A stretch of 64,000 nt of DNA from Fuerstiella sp041398845. GTDB lineage: Bacteria; Planctomycetota; Planctomycetia; Planctomycetales; Planctomycetaceae. This document shows positions 9,701 through 19,724 of the stretch, piece after piece (positions within the stretch are counted from its first letter, which is position 1; each line of letters opens with the position of its first letter). The stretch spans positions 124,001 through 188,000 of the forward strand of contig JAWKTZ010000008.1 of the NCBI GenBank assembly GCA_041398845.1, read 5' to 3'. A program made the position numbers and the translations under genes. Under the pieces are notes generated by a model, which saw only the letters and a list, made by a program, of their open reading frames with translations, ran no database searches and was not told the DNA's origin.

Positions 9701-10341
9701 TCGTGAAAGAACTTGCAAAGCAGCCCACCAGTGCCGAACTGCTGCTGACGAGCATCGCCAGTGGTGTCCCGGCGGCGGCCGTGCTGCATGACCAACGCCT
9801 TGCTCAGCAGCTCGCGGCGTACGGCCCGGAACTCGCCGCCAGGGTCGATGAACTCAAGGCGACGGCTCCTGAGGAAACCGTCAATACCGACGAACTGGCA
9901 ACGTCCGTGGTCCGACGCATTCGTCTGGGCGAAGGTTCAGCCGCTGCCGGAGAAGCGGTCTTCAATAAACATTGTCGAATCTGTCATCGGCGAGCCAACG
10001 ACGGTGGTCAGGCGGGGCCTCAACTGGACGGCATCGCCACTCGCGGATCCGCGCGAATGCTGGAAGACATTCTGCAGCCGAATCGAAACGTCGATGTCGC
10101 GTTTCGCACATCAACACTGGTACTGAAAGACGGCCGGGTTGTCTCGGGGCTGGTTCGGGACTCGGCGACTGCGGCGGAACTGACCGTCTTCAATACCGAC
10201 GGAAAGACTCAGACGGTGCTCAAAGCCGACATCGATGAACGCAGGGATTCCCCTCTGTCGCTCATGCCCGGCAACGTCGCAACTCTCCTGAAGGAAGACG
10301 AACTGTTGAATCTCGTCCTGTGGCTGGGACAGTCGCCTTAG
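6766..10341 (+). CDS. PVC-type haem-binding protein with beta-propeller, HEAT repeats and cytochrome c domain
   Basis: 1191 residues with an N-terminal signal peptide ending near 'NLAAQ'. Residues about 60-400 form a membrane-bound dehydrogenase-type beta-propeller ('PPGFQVTLFASEPELQKPMNMAFD', 'NGRLWVSGSNEYP', 'VGPDGALYVADFYNRVIGHYE'). A HEAT/PBS-lyase-like helical repeat region occupies about 420-1000. The C-terminus carries one c-type haem motif, CRICH in 'FNKHCRICHRRAND', followed by 'GPQLDGIATRG' and the usual 'LKDGRVVSGLVRD' tail. This is the architecture of planctomycete periplasmic putative dehydrogenase cytochromes, whose substrates are unknown. Alone on its strand here; divergent from dcm across about 100 bp that must hold both promoters. 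Confidence 0.9.
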   Translation: MTSFPAQTRRILALLLVLVLPDPNLAAQPPDPADDLFKSQVRTTEPLTPAEEQARLAVPPGFQVTLFASEPELQKPMNMAFDANGRLWVSGSNEYPYPAQDGRGHDSVRILEDTNGDGTADKVTVFADNLNVPIGLYPYRNGVVVFSIPNILFLQDTDGDGKADRQDVLYGPFDTTRDTHGMNNAFRRGFDGWLYCCHGFNNQSKVAGKDGHLVEMQSGNTYRIRLDGSRIEHFTHGQVNPFGMTIDANGDLFTSDCHTKPVTLLMRDGYYESFGKPHDGLGFVPNVMDHLHGSTAIDGLCQYQGIAFPEDYHDDLFVGNVMTCRVHRNSIVRTGASVHLHEEPDFLTSADPWFRPVDIQVGPDGALYVADFYNRVIGHYEVPLDHPGRDRERGRIWKVSYTGNAVVKPTTPESLGTAELSELVQSLSDLRRAVRQQAADQIVDRIGPTAAPAVRTAIASALQDIQQTAAPQVLWTLHRLNSLTPTDLTSAFQAGTERTRIHVQRMCSEQPSSDNIVALIRSGLRDSSPLVQRAAADASGRHPAVDLLKETINGLTMTPEDDVHLRHGLKIALRNQLRSKEVADWFASNVQPISAYSAVAEVLAGLQTPQVGDLAVAMLQHGELPKEQQANILRHAAVHASPATAVELVSIASAMTDASLSERTEIHGSLAAGFRRRNSPLPDSFLQWSNTLADEIFRDVDFDKVAWGQYSLNQQPVLKWGAEPRRVAHSTTTKTSFLSSLPGGEKSVGVLRSKAFVVPFTLELEVCGHLGFPDQAAIPDNRVVLRDFETGAELRVALAPRHDDATTVRWDLANVVGRKAYLEIIDGISDRAYAWLAVGRIQPSVTRTGDFDNGRASELLTAAVETLVAQQAAGAPLSAVTAQRLSDIVAGLQFDGTLRSLAATTLLQHRQQTAITAVTTLLATGETPRTVDAALVRYCTEPGLPPEETQAEPKSQATRDLALLRTVFAELSHPLRDMLVKELAKQPTSAELLLTSIASGVPAAAVLHDQRLAQQLAAYGPELAARVDELKATAPEETVNTDELATSVVRRIRLGEGSAAAGEAVFNKHCRICHRRANDGGQAGPQLDGIATRGSARMLEDILQPNRNVDVAFRTSTLVLKDGRVVSGLVRDSATAAELTVFNTDGKTQTVLKADIDERRDSPLSLMPGNVATLLKEDELLNLVLWLGQSP

Positions 10342-10353
10342 TTATTACACCTG

Positions 10354-10432
10354 ACAAAACCGGGACCGGCTCCCGGATGAAGCTGGATCGCATGGAATTA
10401 TGGACATCCAGGGGTGCCTGTCCCGGTTTTGT
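10354..10432. repeat. Palindromic element PAL-B (inverted repeat around 53-bp loop)
   Basis: A perfect 13-bp inverted repeat, ACAAAACCGGGAC at 10354-10366 and GTCCCGGTTTTGT at 10420-10432, continues inward imperfectly (CGGCTCCC against GGGGTGCCT). The inner part holds a further small palindrome TGGACATCCA. It fills the gap between the PVC cytochrome stop and the mobB ATG, ending 11 bp before it. Sequence unlike PAL-A; only one copy is present in the window. It looks like a REP-type or miniature element. Confidence 0.7.
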
Positions 10433-10443
10433 TGGAACGCATC

Positions 10444-10950
10444 ATGAAACAGATCCCCCGACTGCACATTGTCGGTCGCAAGAACGCAGGCAAGACAACT
10501 TTGGTGTGTGAACTGGTGTTGGAGCTGTCGCGACTGGGTTACAGCGTTGCGACGATCAAGCACACTCATCACCACCACGAACTGGATACGCCAGGCAAGG
10601 ATTCTCACAAGCACCGCGAAGCCGGTGCAGCCGGTGTTGGAATTCTGTCGTCTCAGATGACGGCTGTTTTCATCCCGGTGACACGCAAGGATAACGAGAC
10701 CGACCGTTATCGTCGCTTCAACACATTGTTTCAGGACTGCGACCTGATCCTTGTGGAAGGTGACCTGCACGCGTCCGCAGTCAAACTGGAAGTCTGGCGC
10801 AGTGCCGCCTCGGAAGCTCCGTATGCCGCGTCCCAAGCGGAAATCCTGGCAGTCGTCACCGACGACCCGGTGACGCTGAATTGCTCGGTCCTGCCGCGAC
10901 GCGATATCGGCACCCTGGCCTCAAGCGTTCTGAAGTACGCCGGGCTCTGA
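10444..10950 (+). CDS. mobB: Molybdopterin-guanine dinucleotide biosynthesis protein B
   Basis: 168 residues from the ATG at 10444, chosen over GTG 10414, which lies inside the palindromic element. The P-loop GRKNAGKTT is at residues 11-19, preceded by the beta strand 'RLHIVG'. 'VATIKHTHHHHELDTPGKDSHKHREAGA' contains the family signature (KH.H..D..GKDS.RH...GA), and 'LILVEGDL' is the conserved 'LVEGFK'-type site. MobB is a GTP-binding adaptor that helps MobA make the guanine dinucleotide form of the molybdenum cofactor. No other molybdenum cofactor genes are nearby. Confidence 0.88.
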   Translation: MKQIPRLHIVGRKNAGKTTLVCELVLELSRLGYSVATIKHTHHHHELDTPGKDSHKHREAGAAGVGILSSQMTAVFIPVTRKDNETDRYRRFNTLFQDCDLILVEGDLHASAVKLEVWRSAASEAPYAASQAEILAVVTDDPVTLNCSVLPRRDIGTLASSVLKYAGL

Positions 10951-11070
10951 ACTTTAAGAGTTGAAGTCTCAGATTCACGGATTTCTTCTGCAATTTTCGA
11001 ATCCGAGCCAACTGCGGATGACCGCCGGCCTGAGCTGTCGTATTCTCCCGACTGCATCGCGTGTTCCCTG

Positions 11071-11170
11071 GAGGCTATCTGAAAAAGGGGTCTGACCCTT
11101 TGGAGGGCAGCGAAATGACAGTCAAAAAGGCTGCCCGGAGAGGGTCAGACCCCTTTTTCAGATAGCCTCT
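11071..11170 (+). repeat. Palindromic element PAL-A copy 2 (100 bp)
   Basis: Arms GAGGCTATCTGAAAAAGGGG and its complement pair over about 30 bp, including the nested GGGTCTGACCC/GGGTCAGACCC, then a short asymmetry (TTGGA against CGGAGA), a GGGCAGC/GCTGCCC stem and a loop with TGACAGTCA. It ends 29 bp before the lysC GTG, so it probably lies in the lysC leader or promoter region, and 120 bp after mobB. Confidence 0.88.
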
Positions 11171-11199
11171 AGCCTTCGGCAATTTCAATAAGGTGACCT

Positions 11200-12984
11200 G
11201 TGTCGATTGTTGTACAGAAATTTGGCGGAACCAGCGTCGCGGACGCAGAACGAATTCGCAAAGCGGCCAGCAAGGCCGTGGCCACACAACGCGCCGGACA
11301 TCAGGTGGTGATGGTGGTGAGTGCGCGCGGGAAAAAGACGGATGAACTGGTGAGCCTGGCCGCAGAAATCACCGCCAGACCTCGACCTCGCGAAATGGAC
11401 ATGCTGCTGTCCACCGGCGAACAGGAATCTGTGGCCCTGATGGCCATGGCCATTCACGAACTCGGCGTCGAAGCCATCAGCCTGACCGGAGCTCAGATTG
11501 GAGTTCGCACCGATGGCAGTCACACCAAGGCCCGCATCATCAGCATTTCCACACAACGCATGAAGGAAGCTCTGGACGCCGGACAGGTCGTGATCGCTGC
11601 CGGGTTTCAGGGTGTCGACGAAAATTACAACATCACCACTCTGGGTCGAGGCGGCAGCGACACCACCGCCGCCGCTCTGGCCGCCGCTCTGAATGCCGAA
11701 GCCTGCGAAATCTACACCGACGTGGAAGGTGTCTTCACGACGGACCCGCGAGTCGTCAGCGGTGCCACCAAAGTCGATCAGGTGTCGTATGACGAAATGC
11801 TGGAGATGGCCAGTCTGGGAGCGGGTGTCATGCATTCCCGGTCCATTGAATTCGCCAAGAAGTACCGTGTGAATCTCCGAGTCAAGCCGTCCTATATGGA
11901 CGGACCCGGCACACTTATTTCGGCCGACGCCGCTGATCCTCCACGACGTGTCACCGGAGTGGCCTTTGTCCGCAACGAAGCGCGTCTGAGCCTGCTGGGA
12001 GTGCCGGATCAGCCGGGAGTGATGAGTCAGGTGTTTGCCATTCTGTCAACGAACAAAATTCCCGTGGACATGGTCGTGCAGAACGTCGGTGTGGCAGGAA
12101 CAGCCAATGTATCGTTCACGGTTGCCGAAGATGATCTTGAGAAAGCTCTGGAAGTGGCCACGGCGGCAACGGAATCGCTCGGTGGCAAAGTGACGTCGCG
12201 CAGCAACCTGTCGAAAGTGTCCGTGATCGGCCAGGGCATGCAGACTCATACAGGAGTCGCCGCTCAGATGTTTCAGGTGCTCGCTCAACATAAGATCAAC
12301 ATTCACATCGTCACGACCAGTGAGATCAAAATCTCCGTGCTCATCGATCGAAAGCTGTGTGACGACGCCGTCAACATCGTTCATGAAGCGTTTGGCCTGG
12401 ATCAGGCAACTCCGGCAACACCAATGGTCGGCACAACGTCGTCGACCACCACGGCTGTCGTGCGGGACGCAGCGAAACTGGAAGAGGACATCGTGTCCCG
12501 CCTGACCGGCATGGAAGACATCGTCGTCAGTGACGTATATGCCGATAACAGCCAGGCTCGAGTTACCATCGCTTCGCTCGACGACACACCCGGCGTTGCG
12601 GCGTCCATCTTTTCAGCCGTTGCCGATGCCGGCATTCTGGTGGACATGATCGTTCAGAACGCCGCTCAACACGGCAAAGCCAACATCTCGTTCACCGTTC
12701 CGACCATCGACGCAAGTCGCACGGTCGACGTGCTGAAGACAGTCCTGGCCGGTCAGTCCGCCACAACAGTATCGTCGGACCCGTCCATAGGAAAACTGTC
12801 GGTGGTCGGCATCGGATTGCGCAGCCACACCGATGTGGGTGCTCGACTGTTTCGAGCACTCGCGGATCAGTCAATCAACGTGGAAATGGTCAACACCAGC
12901 GAAATCAAAGTGAGCGTCGTCGTCGCCGGAACGGAAACCGATCGCGCTCTCGCCGCTCTGAAGCAGGCATTCGGCGTCAGTTAG
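11200..12984 (+). CDS. lysC: Aspartate kinase with four ACT domains
   Basis: 594 residues starting at GTG 11200, with a good ribosome binding site (AAGGTGA, 11190-11196). The kinase domain (about 1-240) opens with 'VQKFGGTSVAD' and contains 'TLGRGGSDTTAAALAAAL', the family's ATP/aspartate signature. Two tandem ACT pairs follow: about 265-405 and 435-594, with near-duplicate segments 'QTHTGVAAQMFQVLA..INIHIVTTSEIKISVL' and 'RSHTDVGARLFRALA..INVEMVNTSEIKVSVV'. It makes aspartyl phosphate, first step to lysine, threonine and methionine; ACT domains bind the end-product amino acids. The four-ACT form is known from cyanobacteria and related lineages. Alone on its strand. Confidence 0.95.
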   Translation: MSIVVQKFGGTSVADAERIRKAASKAVATQRAGHQVVMVVSARGKKTDELVSLAAEITARPRPREMDMLLSTGEQESVALMAMAIHELGVEAISLTGAQIGVRTDGSHTKARIISISTQRMKEALDAGQVVIAAGFQGVDENYNITTLGRGGSDTTAAALAAALNAEACEIYTDVEGVFTTDPRVVSGATKVDQVSYDEMLEMASLGAGVMHSRSIEFAKKYRVNLRVKPSYMDGPGTLISADAADPPRRVTGVAFVRNEARLSLLGVPDQPGVMSQVFAILSTNKIPVDMVVQNVGVAGTANVSFTVAEDDLEKALEVATAATESLGGKVTSRSNLSKVSVIGQGMQTHTGVAAQMFQVLAQHKINIHIVTTSEIKISVLIDRKLCDDAVNIVHEAFGLDQATPATPMVGTTSSTTTAVVRDAAKLEEDIVSRLTGMEDIVVSDVYADNSQARVTIASLDDTPGVAASIFSAVADAGILVDMIVQNAAQHGKANISFTVPTIDASRTVDVLKTVLAGQSATTVSSDPSIGKLSVVGIGLRSHTDVGARLFRALADQSINVEMVNTSEIKVSVVVAGTETDRALAALKQAFGVS

Positions 12985-13106
12985 TCCACCGGCTCTCACG
13001 CAGGTGAGCTTCGCAGACTCGCAGATCACAGATCGCTCAATCCCCACGTATTGAAGAGACGCGGGGACCTGCTTCGTTGGACGGTAACGTGATTCACCCG
13101 TGGCCT

Positions 13107-15296
<2,190 letters not shown>

Positions 15297-15340
15297 GGGG
15301 ACCGGCCTGAATGGAAATCTGAATGTGAATGTGGAAACGG

Positions 15341-15435
15341 GGGGACCGCTAATGAATGCTGATAAAGACGCAAATGAATTAGTTATTCAAAAAGCCCGAA
15401 CATGAGCGTTCTATCAGCGTTTATTAGCGGTCCCC
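15341..15435. repeat. Palindromic element PAL-C (95 bp)
   Basis: Arms GGGGACCGCTAATGAATGCT (from 15341) and the complementary AGCGTTTATTAGCGGTCCCC (ending 15435) pair imperfectly over about 30 bp, extending through TGATAAAGACGC/GCGTTCTATCA. The first 13 bp are perfect. It is unrelated in sequence to the PAL-A and PAL-B elements and occurs once. It lies between the two tandem sulfatase genes, upstream of the sulfatase-DUF1080 gene. Confidence 0.75.
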
Positions 15436-15458
15436 AATGCCAGTTATGTCACGGTAGG

Positions 15459-16997
15459 TCACGGCAGCTCGGGCATGACCGGTTGAGAACCATCGGGTTC
15501 GGTGACTGGATACAGGGCCTCATGATGTTTCAGACTGGCAATTAAAGCCTGCATCATCCTGTTGAGCTGTTCCGGTTCTGACGACGCCAGGTTGGTCGAT
15601 TCAAACGGGTCGTTCGCCAGGTTATACAACTGATAATGAGATCCCTCCGAAGCTTCTGAGGGAAAATAATGATAAATCACCTTCCAGTTACCGCTGCGAT
15701 AAGTCGTGAAGTAGTCGCTGCGGTGAGGTGCATGAGGGTAGTGCATCAGGAAGGCTTCTTTTCGCGACGAATCCGGCTGTCCGGTTAACAAAGTTTCCAT
15801 CGTCACGCCGTCCACGACGTGATCCTGAGGTGGCTTCACGCCGACGACATTCAGCACGGTTGGAAACAGATCGTGTACGGCGGCCAACTGACTTTGAATC
15901 GCTCCGGCAGGAATCTTCAGTTGCTGCTGATGAACGTTCGTCGCTGACGGCCTGGCCCACGCTGCGATGAACGGAACACGCATTCCTCCTTCGTAGTGAG
16001 CTCCTTTCTTGCCTCGCAGCGGAGCCGCGCAGGCAACTTCGTGCTGATGTCCCAGCGGCGCGTCCGAACCATTGTCACCAAGGAAAAAGATCAGCGTATC
16101 TTCCGCAACGCCCAGGTCATTCAGATGGTCCAGCAGATCGCTCAGAGATTTGTCCATGCCTTCAATCAGCGTCGCAAAGGCCTGAGCCGGAGCGGGCTTG
16201 CCGGAATCCTTGTAGTTGTCGGCAAAGCGAGGATCAGAATGGAACGGGGCGTGTACGGCGTACTGAGCAAAATACAAATAGAACGGTTCGTTGGCCTCAA
16301 CGGACTCCGTCAGTCGCTTTTTGGCTTCGATGGTTAGCGCTTCGGTCAGAAACGTTTCGGTGCCGTGATATTTTTCAAGGTGTGGCACCGCATGATGAGC
16401 TCGTTTGGTGCCTCGTCCATAGTTTTCTTTGCCATAGTAACTGCCGGGAGCACCGAAAGAAGCTCCACCGACGTTCCTCGTGAATCCCAGGTTCAGCGGC
16501 TCCGCTCCAGGAGTTCCGTCAGCCCCGAAATGTCCCTTGCCAACGTGAATTGTGCGGTAACCGGCGGATTGCAGAAGTCGCGGCAACGTGATGCTGTCTT
16601 TCCTCAGCCCCGTCCAGTTCCAGTCGGGCGGCCCTTTGGGACCGCGATTGTTTTTCTGCGGATTGATCCAGTTTGTTGCGCCGTGTCGAGCTGCGTTCTG
16701 TCCGGTCATGATGGAAATGCGAGTCGGAGAGCAAACGCTCATCGCACAGAAGTTGTTGAAGCGAATTCCCTGGTCCGCCAGTCGCTGCATGCCCGGAGTG
16801 CGGTAGTAGTTGTTCAGCGGGTAGCGTTTCGGCTGCCCGTTTTCGTCGGTCAGGAACGGCACGGACGTGTCCATCACTCCCATATCGTCCACCAGAAAAA
16901 CGACGATGTTGGGCTTCGTCGCCGTCGCCGCCGTGACCTCGGTCAGAGCGCCAACAGCCAGATAGAAAACTGCAGAAAACGTGATAAGGTGCCTCAT
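15459..16997 (-). CDS. Secreted sulfatase (type I, formylglycine-dependent)
   Basis: 512 residues with a signal peptide (cleavage near residue 23, 'VTAATA'). The canonical maturation motif C-S-P-T-R sits in 'CAMSVCSPTRISIMTG'; 'NIVVFLVDDMG' supplies metal ligands, and 'VGKGHFG' and 'FFLGDNGSDAPLG' match later active-site positions. It needs a formylglycine-generating enzyme or anSME encoded elsewhere. It probably removes sulfate from a polysaccharide; the substrate is unknown. It is upstream of the sulfatase-DUF1080 gene on the same strand, separated by PAL-C, and may be co-transcribed with it. Confidence 0.93.
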   Translation of the reverse strand: MRHLITFSAVFYLAVGALTEVTAATATKPNIVVFLVDDMGVMDTSVPFLTDENGQPKRYPLNNYYRTPGMQRLADQGIRFNNFCAMSVCSPTRISIMTGQNAARHGATNWINPQKNNRGPKGPPDWNWTGLRKDSITLPRLLQSAGYRTIHVGKGHFGADGTPGAEPLNLGFTRNVGGASFGAPGSYYGKENYGRGTKRAHHAVPHLEKYHGTETFLTEALTIEAKKRLTESVEANEPFYLYFAQYAVHAPFHSDPRFADNYKDSGKPAPAQAFATLIEGMDKSLSDLLDHLNDLGVAEDTLIFFLGDNGSDAPLGHQHEVACAAPLRGKKGAHYEGGMRVPFIAAWARPSATNVHQQQLKIPAGAIQSQLAAVHDLFPTVLNVVGVKPPQDHVVDGVTMETLLTGQPDSSRKEAFLMHYPHAPHRSDYFTTYRSGNWKVIYHYFPSEASEGSHYQLYNLANDPFESTNLASSEPEQLNRMMQALIASLKHHEALYPVTEPDGSQPVMPELP

Positions 16998-17393
<396 letters not shown>

Positions 17394-17429
17394 TCAAGCT
17401 AAAGCTTTGACACCAAAGCCTTGAACACT

Positions 17430-17612
17430 TCAAGCTCTGCAGCATTCAGTTGTGGAGCTTTTTTCGTTCCCCCCCCACAAATTGGCAGCAACTTCTGCGG
17501 CTGCCTTCTGAGTGGAACGAATGGCACCGTAATGCCGCTCTGTCGTGGCGAAGTTTTTGTGTCGCATGATCACCTTGAGTGTCTCTGCTGAGACTCTGTG
17601 GTTGATGACTCT
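17430..17612 (-). pseudogene. Tyrosine recombinase (phage-type integrase) C-terminal remnant
   Basis: Reading the minus strand gives 'VSAETLKVIMRHKNFATTERHYG' (spread over 17532-17600), then 'AIRSTQKAAAEVAANLWG' and a stop at 17430-17432. The LKVIMRH...T..HY pattern is the box II end of tyrosine recombinases, with the His-x-x-Arg neighbour region and catalytic Tyr. In the same frame a TGA lies just upstream and no N-terminal part is present, so only about 55 codons survive. Its position 37 bp from the tRNA-Lys 3' end is typical of an integrase next to its attachment site. Too short for the usual ORF calls. Confidence 0.75.
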
Positions 17613-17674
17613 TCAGTCCAATGACTGCGACGAAGTCGGGTGCGAAGCGGAGCCAGCAAAGTCAACCGAATCGA

Positions 17675-17831
17675 TCATGATGTGCTCGCCCTTGTCAGAC
17701 CGCTCTTGCGGCATTTCTCGCTGCAATACTTCACTTCATCCCAGACCTTCGCCCACTTTTTGCGCCACGTGAACGGGCGTCCGCAGGCCACGCAGTTTTT
17801 TGTTGGGCAAGTTGGGCTTCTTGTGGGGCAT
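17675..17831 (-). pseudogene. DUF2256 small zinc-ribbon-like protein, frameshifted
   Basis: Starting at ATG 17829-17831 the frame reads MPHKKPNLPNK; the remainder, NCVACGRPFTWRKKW..VWDEVKYCSEKCRK, continues in the +1 frame to the stop at 17675. Together they make a full DUF2256 protein (about 52 residues, CxxC...CxxxC). The shift falls in a run of six A residues on the coding strand, where five would restore the frame. Either a true mutation or a homopolymer sequencing error. Function of the family is unknown. Confidence 0.72.
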
Positions 17832-17913
17832 CGTGACTTCCTCAAATGATCTTCGAGAGCCAGAAGCGATGAGCTTTTTGCGAAGCCGCGACTGACGATC
17901 AGCAAGAGACTGT

Positions 17914-18537
17914 TCAGCGTTCCATCGCACCTTTACCGGCAAGAATTTTGTCTCGAAATTTTGCGATGCGTGATACTCGTGTTTCCGGTTTCTTCGCAGA
18001 GTTGAGGTTAATCACATAGCTTCTCTGCCGGCCCGGCGTGAGGCCATGAAAAGCGTCGGCAAGTTCGGGGTCGGATGCCAGTGCATCTACAAGCTCGTCG
18101 GGCAGCTCGATTGTTCGTTCTTCCTTCGGAGGCTTGATGCCTGCCTCAGCATAGCCCATTGCTTCTTCCAGATACTTCAGCAAGACGGGCTCCATCTTCG
18201 CTACTTGCGCATTCTCGGTGAACCGAATCATGTCGGCGTGCTGAGTATTCGGTCCCTGCTTCTCCAGGACGCCTTTGGGGTCTTTCATCAGGGCGGCATT
18301 GAAGAAGCTGATTCGAAAGTCGTTTCGCAGAGCACCAAGAATGACGACATTGCGGCCTCCGTGCATGTAGCACGGATGTCCCCATTTGACGGTCTCTTCA
18401 AGCCCTGCGTTCAGGCAGATTCGGCGGAGGTCGGTCAGTCCATGGTTCCATTTTCGTGTCGAGCAATCTGGAGTGGCGAAACGCTCGCAACGCCCGCACC
18501 CATTCTCGAAATACTCGTCAATATCTGTAATCATCAT
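17914..18537 (-). CDS. YdeI/OmpD-associated, DUF1801-type protein
   Basis: 207 residues from the ATG at 18537, preceded by AGAGG at good spacing; an earlier in-frame start at 18561 would overlap the upstream gene. The N-terminal DUF1801 domain (about 20-120) has 'ETVKWGHPCYMHGGRNVVILGALRNDFRISFFN'-type pattern (spread over residues 46-83). The C-terminus carries the bacteriocin-protection YdeI/OmpD-associated region: 'LPDELVDALASDPELADAF', 'LTPGRQRSY' and 'AKKPETRVSRIAKF'. The biochemical role is unknown. It follows the VOC gene by 10 bp and is probably co-transcribed. Confidence 0.85.
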   Translation of the reverse strand: MMITDIDEYFENGCGRCERFATPDCSTRKWNHGLTDLRRICLNAGLEETVKWGHPCYMHGGRNVVILGALRNDFRISFFNAALMKDPKGVLEKQGPNTQHADMIRFTENAQVAKMEPVLLKYLEEAMGYAEAGIKPPKEERTIELPDELVDALASDPELADAFHGLTPGRQRSYVINLNSAKKPETRVSRIAKFRDKILAGKGAMER

Positions 18538-18547
18538 GGCAAACCTC

Positions 18548-19018
18548 TCACTCGCAGGCACCGTCTTCCGATGGTTGCCCCATCATCTCATTGAACCGCC
18601 GTTGCATCTCTTCTCGTGACACATCTTCGATGTGCGAGCCCAGAAGCCATTCGTGGCCGAATGGATCGAGCACCTTGGCGGCTCGCTCTCCGTAGAACTG
18701 GTCTTTCGGCTCCATGATAAGTTTCGCACCGGCACTGACGGCCTGTTCGGTCAAGGCGTCCACATCCTCGACGTGTAGATGAACGGACGATCCCGTGCCA
18801 CCAAAGGCTTCCGGCCCCTGAATTCCGTACTCAGGATACTCGTCCGACAGCATGACAGTGAACGATCCGAACTTCAGTTCAGCGTGACCAACACGACCAC
18901 TCGGTTCGGTCAGCCGAAAGTCCTCTTCAGCACCGAAAGCCTTCCTGTAAAAGTCGATGGCAGCGTTCGCATCCCGAACACGCAGGTAGGGAAAGACTTC
19001 TTTGATCGTGTTGGTCAT
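18548..19018 (-). CDS. VOC superfamily (glyoxalase/PhnB-like) protein
   Basis: 156 residues. Two beta-alpha-beta-beta-beta modules are visible: 'VFPYLRVRDANAAIDFYRKAFGAEE' (spread over residues 9-33) and 'VDALTEQAVSAGAKLIMEPKDQFYGERAAKVLDPFGHEW', the PhnB-like signature. Such proteins are metal-dependent glyoxalases, dioxygenases or resistance proteins; no specific activity can be assigned. The start ATG overlaps the stop of a VOC remnant (19015-19140), implying that this was part of an older operon. Confidence 0.88.
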   Translation of the reverse strand: MTNTIKEVFPYLRVRDANAAIDFYRKAFGAEEDFRLTEPSGRVGHAELKFGSFTVMLSDEYPEYGIQGPEAFGGTGSSVHLHVEDVDALTEQAVSAGAKLIMEPKDQFYGERAAKVLDPFGHEWLLGSHIEDVSREEMQRRFNEMMGQPSEDGACE

Positions 19019-19140
19019 GTGGATTCCTCAGTGATTCGCTCGTTGAATCAAATTCGGTTGCTGAACGGGTCTGTGACTTCGACGCATTTGACGTCGTAGA
19101 ACGTGGTTTCAAGGCCGGGCCTATTGTACTTGTATCGCCT
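19015..19140 (-). pseudogene. Second VOC/glyoxalase protein, C-terminal remnant
   Basis: The minus strand reads 'YKYNRPGLETTFYDVKCVEV' then 'TDPFSNRI', TGA, 'FNERITEEST' and stop. 'VTDPFSNRI.F.E' is the usual C-terminal strand of glyoxalase-family proteins (…V.DPFGNRI.F.E). The internal TGA falls where CGA (Arg) is expected. No N-terminal half is found upstream. The final stop overlaps the next gene's ATG. Confidence 0.55.
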
Positions 19141-19226
19141 CTCACTCCTTCACCTGCGTCAATGTGAGAGCCCAACCAGAAGCGGAATCATTCGTCTTAT
19201 CATTGTTCGTCTTTCAGAAATGGCTG

Positions 19227-19724
19227 TTATTGCTGCGTCTTGTTCTGCTTCAGCGTTCCTCGAATATCAAGCGGATAGTCGGTCAGGATCGCATCCAATC
19301 GCACATTGGCACAATGCTGCCAGTTCTCGGGCAGATTTCCAGCGACAGTTGGTCCAGCGATGAAGGATTTCTTGTTTGCTCGATGAACAGCCTCGATTTG
19401 TTCGGTGGTAGGCAGAAATCGAAAGTAGACCCAATCAGCGTTCGCCGCAGCAAGTGCGTTGGAGAATTCATCCGGATTATTGGCAACGGCGGCAGTGTGA
19501 GCCTTCGCAGAGGTTTCCTTGATCTGCTTCCGCAATTCCGGTTCGGAAATCGTTCTGCCGATGAACAGAAGGCGATGCAGTACGTTGTACTTATTCGCCA
19601 GACGGACCACATCCGGGCCGACGTTCTGCGCTTTCAGATCAACGGCGATGAGTACGTCATGCTGGCTGTATACCGCAATCAACTGCAGGACTTCCTCAAC
19701 TGTTGGTGCCGCCAGCCTTTGCAA
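19227..19724 (-). pseudogene. Glycerophosphodiester phosphodiesterase, C-terminal remnant
   Basis: The ORF of 165 residues has 'PTVEEVLQLI', 'VLIAVDLKAQ' and the terminal 'DAILTDYPLDIRG', matching the second half of a GDPD TIM barrel (catalytic E/D-x-K strand and 'TD.P' end). The N-terminal part, with the essential His-Arg of HRG and the ExD pair, is missing: the frame begins inside the 3' end of the tcmP gene. It therefore looks truncated by the insertion or rearrangement that placed tcmP here, and is unlikely to be active. Confidence 0.65.
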
